Part shown: piece after piece, positions 9,468 through 17,593 of the stretch
Position numbering within the stretch: the first letter of the stretch is position 1
How the letters are laid out: every line of letters begins with the position of its first letter
Source of the DNA: Gammaproteobacteria bacterium
Lineage (GTDB): Bacteria; Pseudomonadota; Gammaproteobacteria; Burkholderiales; Burkholderiaceae_B
NCBI GenBank assembly: GCA_030832095.1
Contig: JAURJT010000011.1
Coordinates: 1-64,000, forward strand
Length of the DNA stretch: 64,000 nucleotides
Reading direction: 5' to 3'
Position numbers and translations under genes: made by a program
The notes under the pieces: model-generated
What the model saw: the letters and a program-made list of their open reading frames with translations, nothing else
The model's database searches: none
Told to the model about the DNA's origin: nothing

Positions 9468-10526
9468 TTAATGAGGGTGTGTGCCTGATTGTACCGACAA
9501 GCGCTGAGGTTGCGCTTTCACCAAGCGGGTCAGCAAGGTGACCACGCCCAACACTAAGCCGGCTGCGCCACCGTTATGCAAGACAGCAATCACTAAGGGC
9601 CACTGAAAGAAGATGGTTGTGAGGCCTGTCAGCAACTGTGCAAATAACAGACCGATGACGAGGGTTGCCGGGTTGCGTAAGGCAGCATCAGCCCTCAGGC
9701 GCCAGGCTAACCAACCCCAAAAAGCAAAGACAAGCCACGCGACATTACGATGGACCCAGTGAATCGCCGTGAGGGCCGTCTGCGAGATCATCTCGCCGTT
9801 CGGCATCTCACCCAAGCCACGCACTAGAGCAAAACCATTGGCGGCATCCATTGGCGGCCACCAACTACCCTGACACGTTGGAAAGTCCATACAGGCTAGG
9901 GCCGCGTAGTTGGTGCTCACCCACCCTCCTAAGGCTATTTGAACAAATAATAAAAATAGTCCGAAGTACGCCCAGCCAAGGTAACGTTGCGTCCATGAGG
10001 ACACGGGTTGATGCGTGCGTTCGCGGGCTGCAAGCCAGGTCATCAACGCCAATAAGGTCATGCCTCCGAGCAGGTGGACAGTCACCACGAGTGGCATCAA
10101 TTGGTGAGTGACAGTCCAGGCCCCAAAGGCCCCTTGTATACAGACTGCAACCAAGGTGACAAAGGCCAGCACGGGTGAATCACCGAGTTTGGTCCGATAG
10201 CGCCAAGCCATCCAGCTGATGGCGATAATCAACATACCAAGCAAAGCACCCACGTAGCGATGGATCATCTCAATCCACGCCTTCGGTAAGGTCACAGGGC
10301 CCTCAGGCATGACTTGCGCAGCCTCACGGATCGATTGCAAGGCCCCAATTGGCGTCACACTGCCATAACAACCGGGCCAATCGGGGCAACCCAAACCCGA
10401 ATCCGTCAACCGTACAAAGGCGCCAAACATAATGAGATCAAGGGTTAGAAACCAAGTCAAAAACAGTAGTCTTTGATAACGTCGTCGCGTCTTCACGAAC
10501 GCGTCCGCCTCGGTTGCCTTCGACAT
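9468..10526 (-). CDS. ctaA: haem A synthase (COX15/CtaA)
   Basis: Oxidises the C8 methyl of haem O to a formyl group, giving haem A. A 352-residue membrane protein with eight predicted helices in two four-helix halves. Conserved histidines appear in [14 protein letters not shown] (first half) and in [14 protein letters not shown] (second half), in positions expected for haem ligands. The N-terminal segment [22 protein letters not shown] is the family signature (given here as one motif; key residues R, S, C, W). Its start touches the stop of the SCO-like gene at 10526. Confidence 0.95.
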   Translation of the reverse strand: MSKATEADAFVKTRRRYQRLLFLTWFLTLDLIMFGAFVRLTDSGLGCPDWPGCYGSVTPIGALQSIREAAQVMPEGPVTLPKAWIEMIHRYVGALLGMLIIAISWMAWRYRTKLGDSPVLAFVTLVAVCIQGAFGAWTVTHQLMPLVVTVHLLGGMTLLALMTWLAARERTHQPVSSWTQRYLGWAYFGLFLLFVQIALGGWVSTNYAALACMDFPTCQGSWWPPMDAANGFALVRGLGEMPNGEMISQTALTAIHWVHRNVAWLVFAFWGWLAWRLRADAALRNPATLVIGLLFAQLLTGLTTIFFQWPLVIAVLHNGGAAGLVLGVVTLLTRLVKAQPQRLSVQSGTHPH

Positions 10527-11176
10527 CAGCCAATCCTTGAGTGATAAACAAGCTTGCTGATGTCTTTGCGCACTTTCTCAGGCTCAGCGTTTGCGGGGTA
10601 TTGCAAGATCAGATTGGCATGAGGGTCAATGATCCACATCGGCTCAGCTAGCGCCGTTGCGGCAGTCTGTGCGGGCGTTGCAGTGATCGGAGCACCCGTC
10701 GTCGTGGCCTCTTTCAGTAAATACGCCTGAAGCTGCTCAGGTTGTACGCGCAACATAATGGTGCCCTTGTAGGCCTCAAGCACTCTTTCGGGCACGGGCG
10801 CGTTATCGGTAATAAACCAGACTCTTGCCAAACGCTCAACGTTTTTACCTTGGCTCGCATGCGAGTTACGCAGAATAAACAGCTTACGGGCGCAGGCATC
10901 TTGGCAATCACCGCCATCGGCCGTCACAAGTAGCCACTTACCCTTTAACGACGCGACATCAAAGGGCTTGCCGTCAAGAGTCGTAGCCTGTAGTGCGTCA
11001 CGCGCTGGGATCGGACGCTGTGGCTCAATCAGCGTGCCGTAGGCGACACTGCCGTCGGGGCGATACTGCGGATTGAAATATGCGAACACGGCGGCTAGCA
11101 CCGGTGAAAGGCTGAGTAAAACAATCAATACCAGCGGAGTGCGTGACCTTGGGCGAGGCGTATCGGGCTGCGTCAT
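10526..11176 (-). CDS. SCO-like membrane-anchored thioredoxin-fold protein
   Basis: A 216-residue protein with one N-terminal membrane anchor (about residues 13-34) and a periplasmic domain that resembles a shortened SCO/thioredoxin fold. The segment LKGKWLLVTADGGDCQDACA places two cysteines in C-x3-C spacing, like the SCO copper site. It sits between SURF1 and ctaA in the oxidase assembly run, as its homologues do in other Burkholderiales, where the gene is usually left as hypothetical. A role in copper or thiol handling for the oxidase is an inference from motif and place. I did not see a clear distal SCO histidine. Confidence 0.7.
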   Translation of the reverse strand: MTQPDTPRPRSRTPLVLIVLLSLSPVLAAVFAYFNPQYRPDGSVAYGTLIEPQRPIPARDALQATTLDGKPFDVASLKGKWLLVTADGGDCQDACARKLFILRNSHASQGKNVERLARVWFITDNAPVPERVLEAYKGTIMLRVQPEQLQAYLLKEATTTGAPITATPAQTAATALAEPMWIIDPHANLILQYPANAEPEKVRKDISKLVYHSRIG

Positions 11177-11201
11177 ACTATTCCATCAAAAAATATAAGG
11201 G

Positions 11202-11987
11202 CTAACGATTGCGTCTTTGGCGCCAAATTAAAACAAGCAAGGCGATGAAACAAATCGTGGCAAAGCCAAACCACTGCATGGCGTAGCCAACGTTTTTATC
11301 AGCGTCCACTGAGGGTTCGGGCCATTCGCGTATCAAACCATCATTTGATGCGCTTGTCTGCAACAACACCACGGGCATTAAATTTAGACCCGTTTGCTGT
11401 GACAACTTTTCTAAGGATAAGTTCTGCAACCTGAGCAATTGCCCAGTATCAACGGCTTCAGAGGCACCATGGCTGCGGGTTTGGGCATTCAAGCTCAAAG
11501 CAGACGTATTGACGTTGCCCGAGCTCCAGAGCTCAAACAAGCGAGGCACATGCATCGTCAGCTCACCCTGGATGTTTTGCAGTTGCCCTGACGTGGGGAC
11601 GACAGGTGCCTGTCGATCGCCGATTGGCCTAGCAAGCCACCCTCTTAACACGAGTACCGCGCGACCATCTTCCATCTCTAGCGGCGTTGCCAACCAGAGG
11701 CCGGGCCGCCCCGCTAGATTTCGATTGTCGAGCAAAACACTAAACTCACCACGCCAGCGACCCTGAGCCATCGCAGGCATCCAGTTTTTATACAGGTTCC
11801 TCTGCGTAGTTGGAGCGTTGAGGTTAACCGGTGCAGCCTGACGCCCCGACTGTATGTCAGCTGCGATGGCTTGCCTTTGCTTGGCGCGCTCGAGTTGCCA
11901 AAACCCCAAGAAGACACACAGGCCGCCCACGATAGCCAACAGCACCAGCGCGAACACGATTCGCTTATTGGATATCGGTGGCGACAT
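11202..11987 (-). CDS. SURF1-family cytochrome oxidase assembly protein
   Basis: A 261-residue SURF1 homologue with two membrane helices, one at about residues 9-29 and one near 237-256, and a periplasmic domain between. The first helix is followed by LGFWQLERAKQRQAI, the family's GxWQxxRxxxK signature. A second signature is the segment LVLRGWLARP. SURF1 helps insert haem A into subunit I. The gene is divergent from the DUF2909 gene, with 35 bases between the two starts, so the promoters overlap. Confidence 0.93.
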   Translation of the reverse strand: MSPPISNKRIVFALVLLAIVGGLCVFLGFWQLERAKQRQAIAADIQSGRQAAPVNLNAPTTQRNLYKNWMPAMAQGRWRGEFSVLLDNRNLAGRPGLWLATPLEMEDGRAVLVLRGWLARPIGDRQAPVVPTSGQLQNIQGELTMHVPRLFELWSSGNVNTSALSLNAQTRSHGASEAVDTGQLLRLQNLSLEKLSQQTGLNLMPVVLLQTSASNDGLIREWPEPSVDADKNVGYAMQWFGFATICFIALLVLIWRQRRNR

Positions 11988-12022
11988 GTCTGCGATAATT
12001 CCTGTTTTGGATGGAGTGCGTC

Positions 12023-12226
12023 ATGCGAATCATGGTGATACTGGCCTTTATCGGTATTTTAGGCAGTCTGGCTTCGGCGCTGTTTTACCTCATGCGAGAC
12101 AAGGGCAGCTCAAGCAAAACGGTTAACGCCTTGACGCTTCGAATTGGTTTGTCCGTTGTCTTGTTCCTGTTTCTGCTGTTCTCGCACTGGATGGGATGGA
12201 TAGAAACAACAGGGATTCAACGCTAG
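12023..12226 (+). CDS. DUF2909 twin-transmembrane protein
   Basis: A 67-residue protein with two predicted membrane helices (about residues 2-22 and 42-58) joined by a short polar loop, MRDKGSSSKTVNAL. This matches DUF2909, a small inner-membrane family found beside cytochrome oxidase genes in betaproteobacteria. I chose the ATG at 12023 because a GGAG lies six bases upstream; an in-frame ATG at 12011 would add four residues. A possible role in oxidase assembly is inferred from position only. A bidirectional terminator follows. Confidence 0.8.
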   Translation: MRIMVILAFIGILGSLASALFYLMRDKGSSSKTVNALTLRIGLSVVLFLFLLFSHWMGWIETTGIQR

Positions 12227-12242
12227 CCCAAGCGCGCTCAAG

Positions 12243-12270
12243 AAAAAAGCCGGCGCTTGCCGGCTTTTTT
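12243..12270. terminator. bidirectional rho-independent terminator
   Basis: A perfect 12-base stem, AAAAAAGCCGGC with GCCGGCTTTTTT, around a GCTT loop. It has an A-run on one side and a T-run on the other, so it can work in both directions. It separates the convergent DUF2909 and ctaE genes. Confidence 0.92.
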
Positions 12271-12297
12271 CTTTCAACAGCACCGCAGCTGTTTGAA

Positions 12298-13185
12298 TTA
12301 AAACCAATACACAAACAGATATAGACCCAACCACACAACGTCAACGAAGTGCCAATACCACGCTGCGCCTTCAAAACCAAAATGGTGATCAGACCTGAAA
12401 TGGCCTTTCATCATACGAATCAAAATCACGGCAAGCATCGTTGCGCCTAACAGCACATGAAAGCCATGAAAGCCGGTCAGCATATAAAACAACGAGCCAT
12501 AGGCGCCAGAATTGAACTTCAGATTCAAATCGGTATAGGCATGATAGTACTCAAAGCCCTGACAGCCCACGAAAATAAAGCCTAAGACAATGGTTGCGAA
12601 CAACCAAAACTTGGCCTTACCGCGATGATCGGCAATTAAGGCATGATGCGAGATTGTGAGCGTCACGCCAGAGGTTAACAGCAGAGCCGTATTGATCGTT
12701 GGCAACCAAAAAGGCCCCATCGTTTGAAACGCCTCAACGACGCCGGCTGGGCCTAAGTTTGGCCACACAGCATTGAAGTCAGGCCATAACAACAGCTTAT
12801 GATCTAAATCACCCAACCAAGGCAACGTGATCGTGCGTGTGTACCAGAGGGCGCCAAAGAACGCGCTAAAAAACATGACTTCTGAAAAGATGAACCAGCT
12901 CATGCTCCAGCGGTACGACATGTCGATGCGCTTGCTGTTCAACCCTGCTTCAGACTCTTGAATTGCATCACCAAACCAGTAATACAACACGACAAACAGT
13001 CCGAGTAAGCCCGCAAGCACAGCCCACTTGCCAGCGTCGACTCCGTTGATCCAAGCCGACGCGCCAAGCATCACGACCAATAGCGCGACACTGGCACGAA
13101 CTGGATGCGCCGAATCAGCGGGTACGTAGTAATACGGGGCTACGTTGCCATGCGTCGAGTGGGATGCACTCATTCTGTTCTCCAA
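12298..13185 (-). CDS. ctaE: cytochrome c oxidase subunit III
   Basis: Membrane subunit of the aa3-type terminal oxidase. It has 295 residues and seven predicted helices. Family features include RWSMSWFIFSEVMFFSAFFG split near residue 100, with the conserved Glu, and the C-terminal block FHGFHVLLGATML with its histidines, then WYWHFVDVVWLGLY. It is the last structural gene of the oxidase cluster and ends at a strong shared terminator. A 24-base gap separates it from the DUF2970 gene. Confidence 0.97.
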   Translation of the reverse strand: MENRMSASHSTHGNVAPYYYVPADSAHPVRASVALLVVMLGASAWINGVDAGKWAVLAGLLGLFVVLYYWFGDAIQESEAGLNSKRIDMSYRWSMSWFIFSEVMFFSAFFGALWYTRTITLPWLGDLDHKLLLWPDFNAVWPNLGPAGVVEAFQTMGPFWLPTINTALLLTSGVTLTISHHALIADHRGKAKFWLFATIVLGFIFVGCQGFEYYHAYTDLNLKFNSGAYGSLFYMLTGFHGFHVLLGATMLAVILIRMMKGHFRSDHHFGFEGAAWYWHFVDVVWLGLYLFVYWF

Positions 13186-13209
13186 ACTTACACGATGTGA
13201 ATATTAACT

Positions 13210-13434
13210 TTAAGTTAGCAAGGTGATTGCCCAACCGGCAATCTTAACCAAACTCACCACAAAAATAACTGTCAATAAAATCCCAGCAACAATCAAGTGG
13301 ACTGGGTTGAGCTTCGAAATATCCTCTTGATACCCAGAGCCCTTTCTTACACCAAACAACGCCCAAAGAACGGCTTTCAATGTTTGAAAAAAACTCAATT
13401 TACGCTGAGCAAGTTCTTTTAAGTCATCGCTCAT
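13210..13434 (-). CDS. DUF2970 small membrane protein
   Basis: A 74-residue protein with a single C-terminal membrane helix (about residues 47-70). It matches DUF2970 by SFFQTLKAVLWALFGVRKG, the family hallmark. The family occurs almost only in betaproteobacterial cox clusters, next to ctaG and subunit III. Function unknown; an assembly or stabilising role is inferred from context. Here it follows the 39-residue gene directly, and the ctaG gene that normally precedes it is missing. Confidence 0.85.
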   Translation of the reverse strand: MSDDLKELAQRKLSFFQTLKAVLWALFGVRKGSGYQEDISKLNPVHLIVAGILLTVIFVVSLVKIAGWAITLLT

Positions 13435-13450
13435 GCTTTAAATCTAGCTT

Positions 13451-13570
13451 TCAAGAAAAATAATGTAAATACACTTGCCGTCCAACCGTGTAGGCAAACA
13501 AGCCCAACACGATGACGGCGAAGTACAAACCAGTGCGTCTGTTTTTACGACGCTGTTCTGCGGTTGGCAT
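13451..13570 (-). CDS. cytochrome oxidase small assembly protein
   Basis: A 39-residue protein, found by reading the gap between ctaD and DUF2970. The start is an ATG at 13568-13570, seven bases after the ctaD stop end, and the stop is TGA at 13451-13453. The sequence begins MPTAEQRRKNRRTGLYF, a basic cytosolic tip, followed by one membrane helix (about 15-31) and a short tail. Basic-tip, single-helix proteins of this size in this exact position are annotated as cytochrome oxidase small assembly proteins in related bacteria. The family is recognised from context and layout more than from motifs. Confidence 0.75.
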   Translation of the reverse strand: MPTAEQRRKNRRTGLYFAVIVLGLFAYTVGRQVYLHYFS

Positions 13571-13577
13571 CTTTAAC

Positions 13578-15182
13578 CTATTTCACCACGGGCGGCGTTT
13601 CGAAGGTATGGAATGGAGCAGGTGAAGGCACCGTCCACTCTAGACCTTCAGCGCCATCCCAAGGTTTGGCAGCAGCAGGTGCACCTTTGCCCGCGTAGGC
13701 TTTCAGGATGATATACAGGAACAACAGTTGAGAGATTCCAAACCAAAACGCACCAATGGTCGCGATCTGATGAAAGTCTGTGAACTGCGCCGCGTAGTCA
13801 GCATAACGACGTGGCATGCCAGCCAGACCCATAAAGTGCATTGGGAAGAACGTGATGTTGAAAGAAATCATGCTCGACCAAAAGTGAATCTTGCCCAACT
13901 TTTCGTCGTACATGTAACCGCACCACTTCGGTAACCAGTAGTAGGTGCCCGCAAACAAACCAAACAGCGAACCTGCTACCAACACGTAGTGAAAGTGGGC
14001 AACGACGTAATACGTGTCATGAACTTGAATATCAATCGGTGCCATCGATAAGATCAAACCAGTAAAGCCGCCGATCGTAAACACAAAGATAAAGCCAACC
14101 GCAAACAGCATGGGCGTTTCAAAGGTCATCGAACCTTTCCACATCGTGGCAACCCAGTTGAATACCTTGACGCCAGTTGGGATCGAAATCAACATCGTTG
14201 CGTACATGAAATACAACTGACCCGTGACTGGCATCCCTGTCGCAAACATGTGATGCGCCCAGACGATAAACGACAAGATGGCAATCGACGCTGTCGCGTA
14301 CACCATCGAGGCATAACCAAACAGTGGTTTACGCGCAAAGGCCGGGATAATGGCTGACACGATGCCGAAGGCCGGCAAAATCATGATGTAAACCTCGGGG
14401 TGACCGAAGAACCAGAAGATATGCTGATACAGCACTGGGTCGCCACCGGCAGCAGCGTTAAAGAAACCCGTGCCGAAATGACGATCGGTGAGCACCATGG
14501 TGATGGCCGCAGCCAACACTGGCATCACAGCAATCAACAGGTAAGCGGTGATTAACCACGTCCAGCAAAACAAAGGCATTTTCATCAAGGTCATGCCGGG
14601 CGCACGCATGTTCAAGATGGTGACCACAATATTGATCGAACCCATAATCGATGACGCACCCATCAAGTGCATCGCGAAAATCGCCATGTCCATGCCTGGG
14701 CCCATTTGCAGGGTCAAGGGCGCATACAGTGTCCAACCGGCTGCAGTCGCACCGCCAGGCACAAAGAACGAAGCGGTGAGTAACACGCCAGCAACAGGCA
14801 ACAACCAAAAACTAAAGTTGTTCATGCGGGCAAAGGCCATGTCAGCGGCGCCAATTTGCAACGGCACCATCCAGTTGGCAAAGCCAACAAAGGCGGGCAT
14901 GATCGCGCCAAACACCATGATCAAACCATGCATGGTGGTGAACTGATTGAACAGTTCTGGGCGAAAGAACTGCAGTCCTGGCTGAAACAGCTCTGTGCGT
15001 AGCAGCAGGGCGAGCGTGCCCCCTTCAAGCAACATCGCAAAAGAAAAGATCAGGTACATCGTACCGATGTCTTTATGGTTTGTCGCAAATAGCCAACGAC
15101 GCCAACCAGTTGGCATATGGTGGGCGTGGTCGTCGTGCGCGTGGTCGTGGCCTGAAACGTGATCTGTTGTAACGCTGCTCAT
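13578..15182 (-). CDS. ctaD: cytochrome c oxidase subunit I (aa3-type)
   Basis: Catalytic subunit carrying haem a and the haem a3-CuB centre. It has 534 residues and 12 core helices. Visible motifs include HGLIMVF (haem a ligand region), [17 protein letters not shown] (CuB ligand His and the cross-linked His-Tyr pair, with the K-channel Glu), WAHHMFATG (two CuB histidines) and [13 protein letters not shown] (haem a3 and haem a ligands). The N-terminus has a His/Asp-rich stretch, [11 protein letters not shown], which may bind metal. It lies in the order ctaC, ctaD, small protein, DUF2970, ctaE. Confidence 0.98.
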   Translation of the reverse strand: MSSVTTDHVSGHDHAHDDHAHHMPTGWRRWLFATNHKDIGTMYLIFSFAMLLEGGTLALLLRTELFQPGLQFFRPELFNQFTTMHGLIMVFGAIMPAFVGFANWMVPLQIGAADMAFARMNNFSFWLLPVAGVLLTASFFVPGGATAAGWTLYAPLTLQMGPGMDMAIFAMHLMGASSIMGSINIVVTILNMRAPGMTLMKMPLFCWTWLITAYLLIAVMPVLAAAITMVLTDRHFGTGFFNAAAGGDPVLYQHIFWFFGHPEVYIMILPAFGIVSAIIPAFARKPLFGYASMVYATASIAILSFIVWAHHMFATGMPVTGQLYFMYATMLISIPTGVKVFNWVATMWKGSMTFETPMLFAVGFIFVFTIGGFTGLILSMAPIDIQVHDTYYVVAHFHYVLVAGSLFGLFAGTYYWLPKWCGYMYDEKLGKIHFWSSMISFNITFFPMHFMGLAGMPRRYADYAAQFTDFHQIATIGAFWFGISQLLFLYIILKAYAGKGAPAAAKPWDGAEGLEWTVPSPAPFHTFETPPVVK

Positions 15183-15260
15183 AGTTGACTCCTATCCTGC
15201 TTTCGCCGTGAACGCACACCTGGCGCGATCATCAGTCTATCTAAACGAATATGTCGAAAT

Positions 15261-16418
15261 TTAACGCGCGGCTTTGACGTCTGCCGGTGAAACCACTGGG
15301 TCTTGACCCTTACCAGCGTTACTCCAAGAGGCGCGCGAGAAGGTGATCACCGAAGCGATTTCAACGTCATTCAATTGACCGCCAAAAGCAGCCATCGCTG
15401 TACCTGGCTTGCCTTTCAGCAAGATCTGGATGTTATCGGCCTTTGGGCCTAAAACAATTTTGCTGCCATCTAACGCAGGGAAAGCACCGACTACGCCCTT
15501 ACCGCTACCTTGGTGACATGCCACGCAGTTGGCTGCGTAAACTTTTTCGCCTCGGGCGATTAAGTCGGCTGCCGACCATTCTTTGTTTGGATCATCCGCC
15601 GCGGCTGCGAGTAGTTTTTTCTGCTCGGCAGACCAGGTGGCGTAATCTTGCTCGGAGACAACTTTCACAACGATCGGCATGAAGGCATGGTCTTTACCGC
15701 ACAACTCGGCGCATTGACCACGATACTCACCGACTTTCTCGGCACGAAACCAAACGCTGCGTATGAAACCGGGGATAGCGTCTTGCTTGACTGCTAAGTC
15801 AGGCACCATCCAAGAGTGGATCACATCGCCACCAGTCACTGAAATGCGAATTTTTTTACCGATGGGGACAACGAGAGGATTGTCGACTTCCATTAGGTAG
15901 AGCGGGCCACGCGGCTCTTTACCTTCAATTTGTGCACGTGGAGTGGCTAAGTTTGAGAGAAACTTAACGCCCGCCGCAGGGCCATCAATGTACTCGTAGC
16001 CCCATTTCCATTGGTAGCCGGTGACTTTGACGGTAATGTCGGCACCACTCGTATCCTTCATGGCAACGACGGTGCGGGTTGCGGGCAAGGCCATCGCGAT
16101 CACAATGATAAACGGTATGACTGTCCAGGCAACTTCGACGCCTAGGTGCTCATGAAAGGTCGCAGCTTTGGCACCGCGCGACTTACGATGTGCCCAGATC
16201 GAATAAAACATGACGCCAAACACAGCGACGAAAATCACCATGCAGACAATCAGCATAAACCAGTGCAGCCAAGCGACATCCCTGGCAATTTGAGTGACCC
16301 CTTCGGGCAAATTAAGCTGGTTAACGCGGGGCCCGCCCGGCATGTCTTTGACTTGTGCACTGGCAACGCCACAAAAAAGCATGGCACAGGCGCCCAGTAA
16401 CCCTCTGACCTTCTTCAT
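15261..16418 (-). CDS. ctaC: cytochrome c oxidase subunit II with fused cytochrome c domain
   Basis: Receives electrons from cytochrome c through the binuclear CuA centre. Signal peptide about 1-21 (cleavage after GVASA), then two membrane helices (about 55-75 and 95-117) and the periplasmic cupredoxin domain. CuA ligands appear in QCAELCGKDHAFM (two Cys, His, Met), with the other His in HSWMVP. A C-terminal class I cytochrome c domain (about 290-385) has the haem site CVACHQG and a methionine ligand in KPGTAMAAF. The fused form marks a caa3-type subunit. First gene of the oxidase transcript. Confidence 0.97.
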   Translation of the reverse strand: MKKVRGLLGACAMLFCGVASAQVKDMPGGPRVNQLNLPEGVTQIARDVAWLHWFMLIVCMVIFVAVFGVMFYSIWAHRKSRGAKAATFHEHLGVEVAWTVIPFIIVIAMALPATRTVVAMKDTSGADITVKVTGYQWKWGYEYIDGPAAGVKFLSNLATPRAQIEGKEPRGPLYLMEVDNPLVVPIGKKIRISVTGGDVIHSWMVPDLAVKQDAIPGFIRSVWFRAEKVGEYRGQCAELCGKDHAFMPIVVKVVSEQDYATWSAEQKKLLAAAADDPNKEWSAADLIARGEKVYAANCVACHQGSGKGVVGAFPALDGSKIVLGPKADNIQILLKGKPGTAMAAFGGQLNDVEIASVITFSRASWSNAGKGQDPVVSPADVKAAR

Positions 16419-16595
16419 GCTGAACCTCGAATACGCTGCGCTTCAGAACCAACACCATAACCACTTTGGGTGAATGGAAATTGAGCACCGCTGACGCAAA
16501 ATTATTGGATCGCTGGGCCGATGGCGATATGCTGCCCCGTTCCAACGCGAATCATTCACAAAAGATATTCGTAAATAAACCGATGGGATTATAGC

Positions 16596-17516
16596 GTGGC
16601 TGAGAAGGTCTCGCTGCCCTACAATCTCATCTCACAACAAGCCCCTGATGACCCAATGCCTTCACCAAGAGTTTCTTTAGATCCCGGCAGCCTGCAACAA
16701 CTGCTTGCCGACCTGCTGAGTCGGGCCAATCAGCCCCCGCAGGCCGAGTCACTGCCCCTTTTTATTGCAGGGCAGCGCTGCGGCTGGCTCTTTGCGAAAG
16801 CCGCTCAGGCACTTAAGGGGCTCAAACACGTCGAAATTTCGCACGATTCTGCGCATATCGGTCACTTAGTAAGTTCTGGGCCAGAATTGAACGCACTCTT
16901 GGCGACCGTTGCGACCACCCTGCGTCAGGCCGGCTGTGCGCCCGGCTGGCGCAACGAGTTGTTAGATGTCTGGCCCGAGCAGCCTCTGGGCTCGGCCTCG
17001 TCGTTGGACAGCCAACCCCTTGGGGCGATCGAACGGGGCGTGGTTCGGCCTTTAGGCCTACTTACCCGGGCGGTACATTTAAGCGGTTGGTCAACAAAAG
17101 GACACCTATGGGTGGCCAGACGCTCGCTCACTAAGGCAACCGACCCTGGCATGTGGGACACCTTAGTCGGCGGGCTGATTTCTAGCCAAGAAGACATTCA
17201 AGTGGGGCTGGTGCGCGAGTCTGGCGAAGAAGCAGGCCTCGAAGCACAAGATATTGCCGCCCGTACACCTCTCAGAACAATTGCCCGCATGTTGAGACAG
17301 GTTCCTGAAGGCTATCAAGTTGAAGACGTCTTGACGTGTGAGTGTATTTTGCCTGCACATGCCATCCCTAAAAATCGTGATGGCGAGGTCATGGAGATTC
17401 AGTTAATGGCGCCTGTTACGATTTTTAACATGCTCATTCAAGGTGCCTTTACCCTTGAAGCCTCGATTGTTTTGGCCGAAGACCTTCTCAGGCGCGCATC
17501 ACCTACACCGGTCTAG
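16596..17516 (+). CDS. DUF4743 / Nudix hydrolase
   Basis: A 306-residue two-domain protein. The N-terminal part (about 20-150) resembles DUF4743, seen in plant and bacterial TPK-like Nudix proteins. The C-terminal part has a full Nudix box, G-x5-E-x7-RE-x2-EE-x-GL, at about residue 195 (GGLISSQED, then LVRESGEEAGL), so magnesium-dependent pyrophosphate cleavage is expected. Substrate unknown; thiamine-related diphosphates are one suggestion for the family. It is divergent from ctaC and convergent with the antiporter gene. The start codon is a GTG at 16596; an ATG at 16656 (MPSPRVS) is a possible alternative. Confidence 0.82.
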   Translation: MAEKVSLPYNLISQQAPDDPMPSPRVSLDPGSLQQLLADLLSRANQPPQAESLPLFIAGQRCGWLFAKAAQALKGLKHVEISHDSAHIGHLVSSGPELNALLATVATTLRQAGCAPGWRNELLDVWPEQPLGSASSLDSQPLGAIERGVVRPLGLLTRAVHLSGWSTKGHLWVARRSLTKATDPGMWDTLVGGLISSQEDIQVGLVRESGEEAGLEAQDIAARTPLRTIARMLRQVPEGYQVEDVLTCECILPAHAIPKNRDGEVMEIQLMAPVTIFNMLIQGAFTLEASIVLAEDLLRRASPTPV

Positions 17517-17522
17517 CAGTCA

Positions 17523-17573
17523 GCAGAGTCCCAATTGACGCATAGCAGCAAGGCGAGCATCGACGGACTCTGC
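17523..17573. repeat. long-loop inverted repeat between convergent genes
   Basis: GCAGAGTCC at 17523-17531 pairs perfectly with GGACTCTGC at 17565-17573 across a 33-base loop. It lies between the convergent Nudix and antiporter genes. There is no T-run, so it is not a classic terminator, though it may serve as a transcript end. Confidence 0.45.
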
Positions 17574-17593
17574 GCCGTACGCCAAGCGTGAAC

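Noticed and set aside
14548-14946. Plus-strand frame of 132 codons inside ctaD
   Set aside because: Antisense shadow of a strongly conserved gene; no family features.
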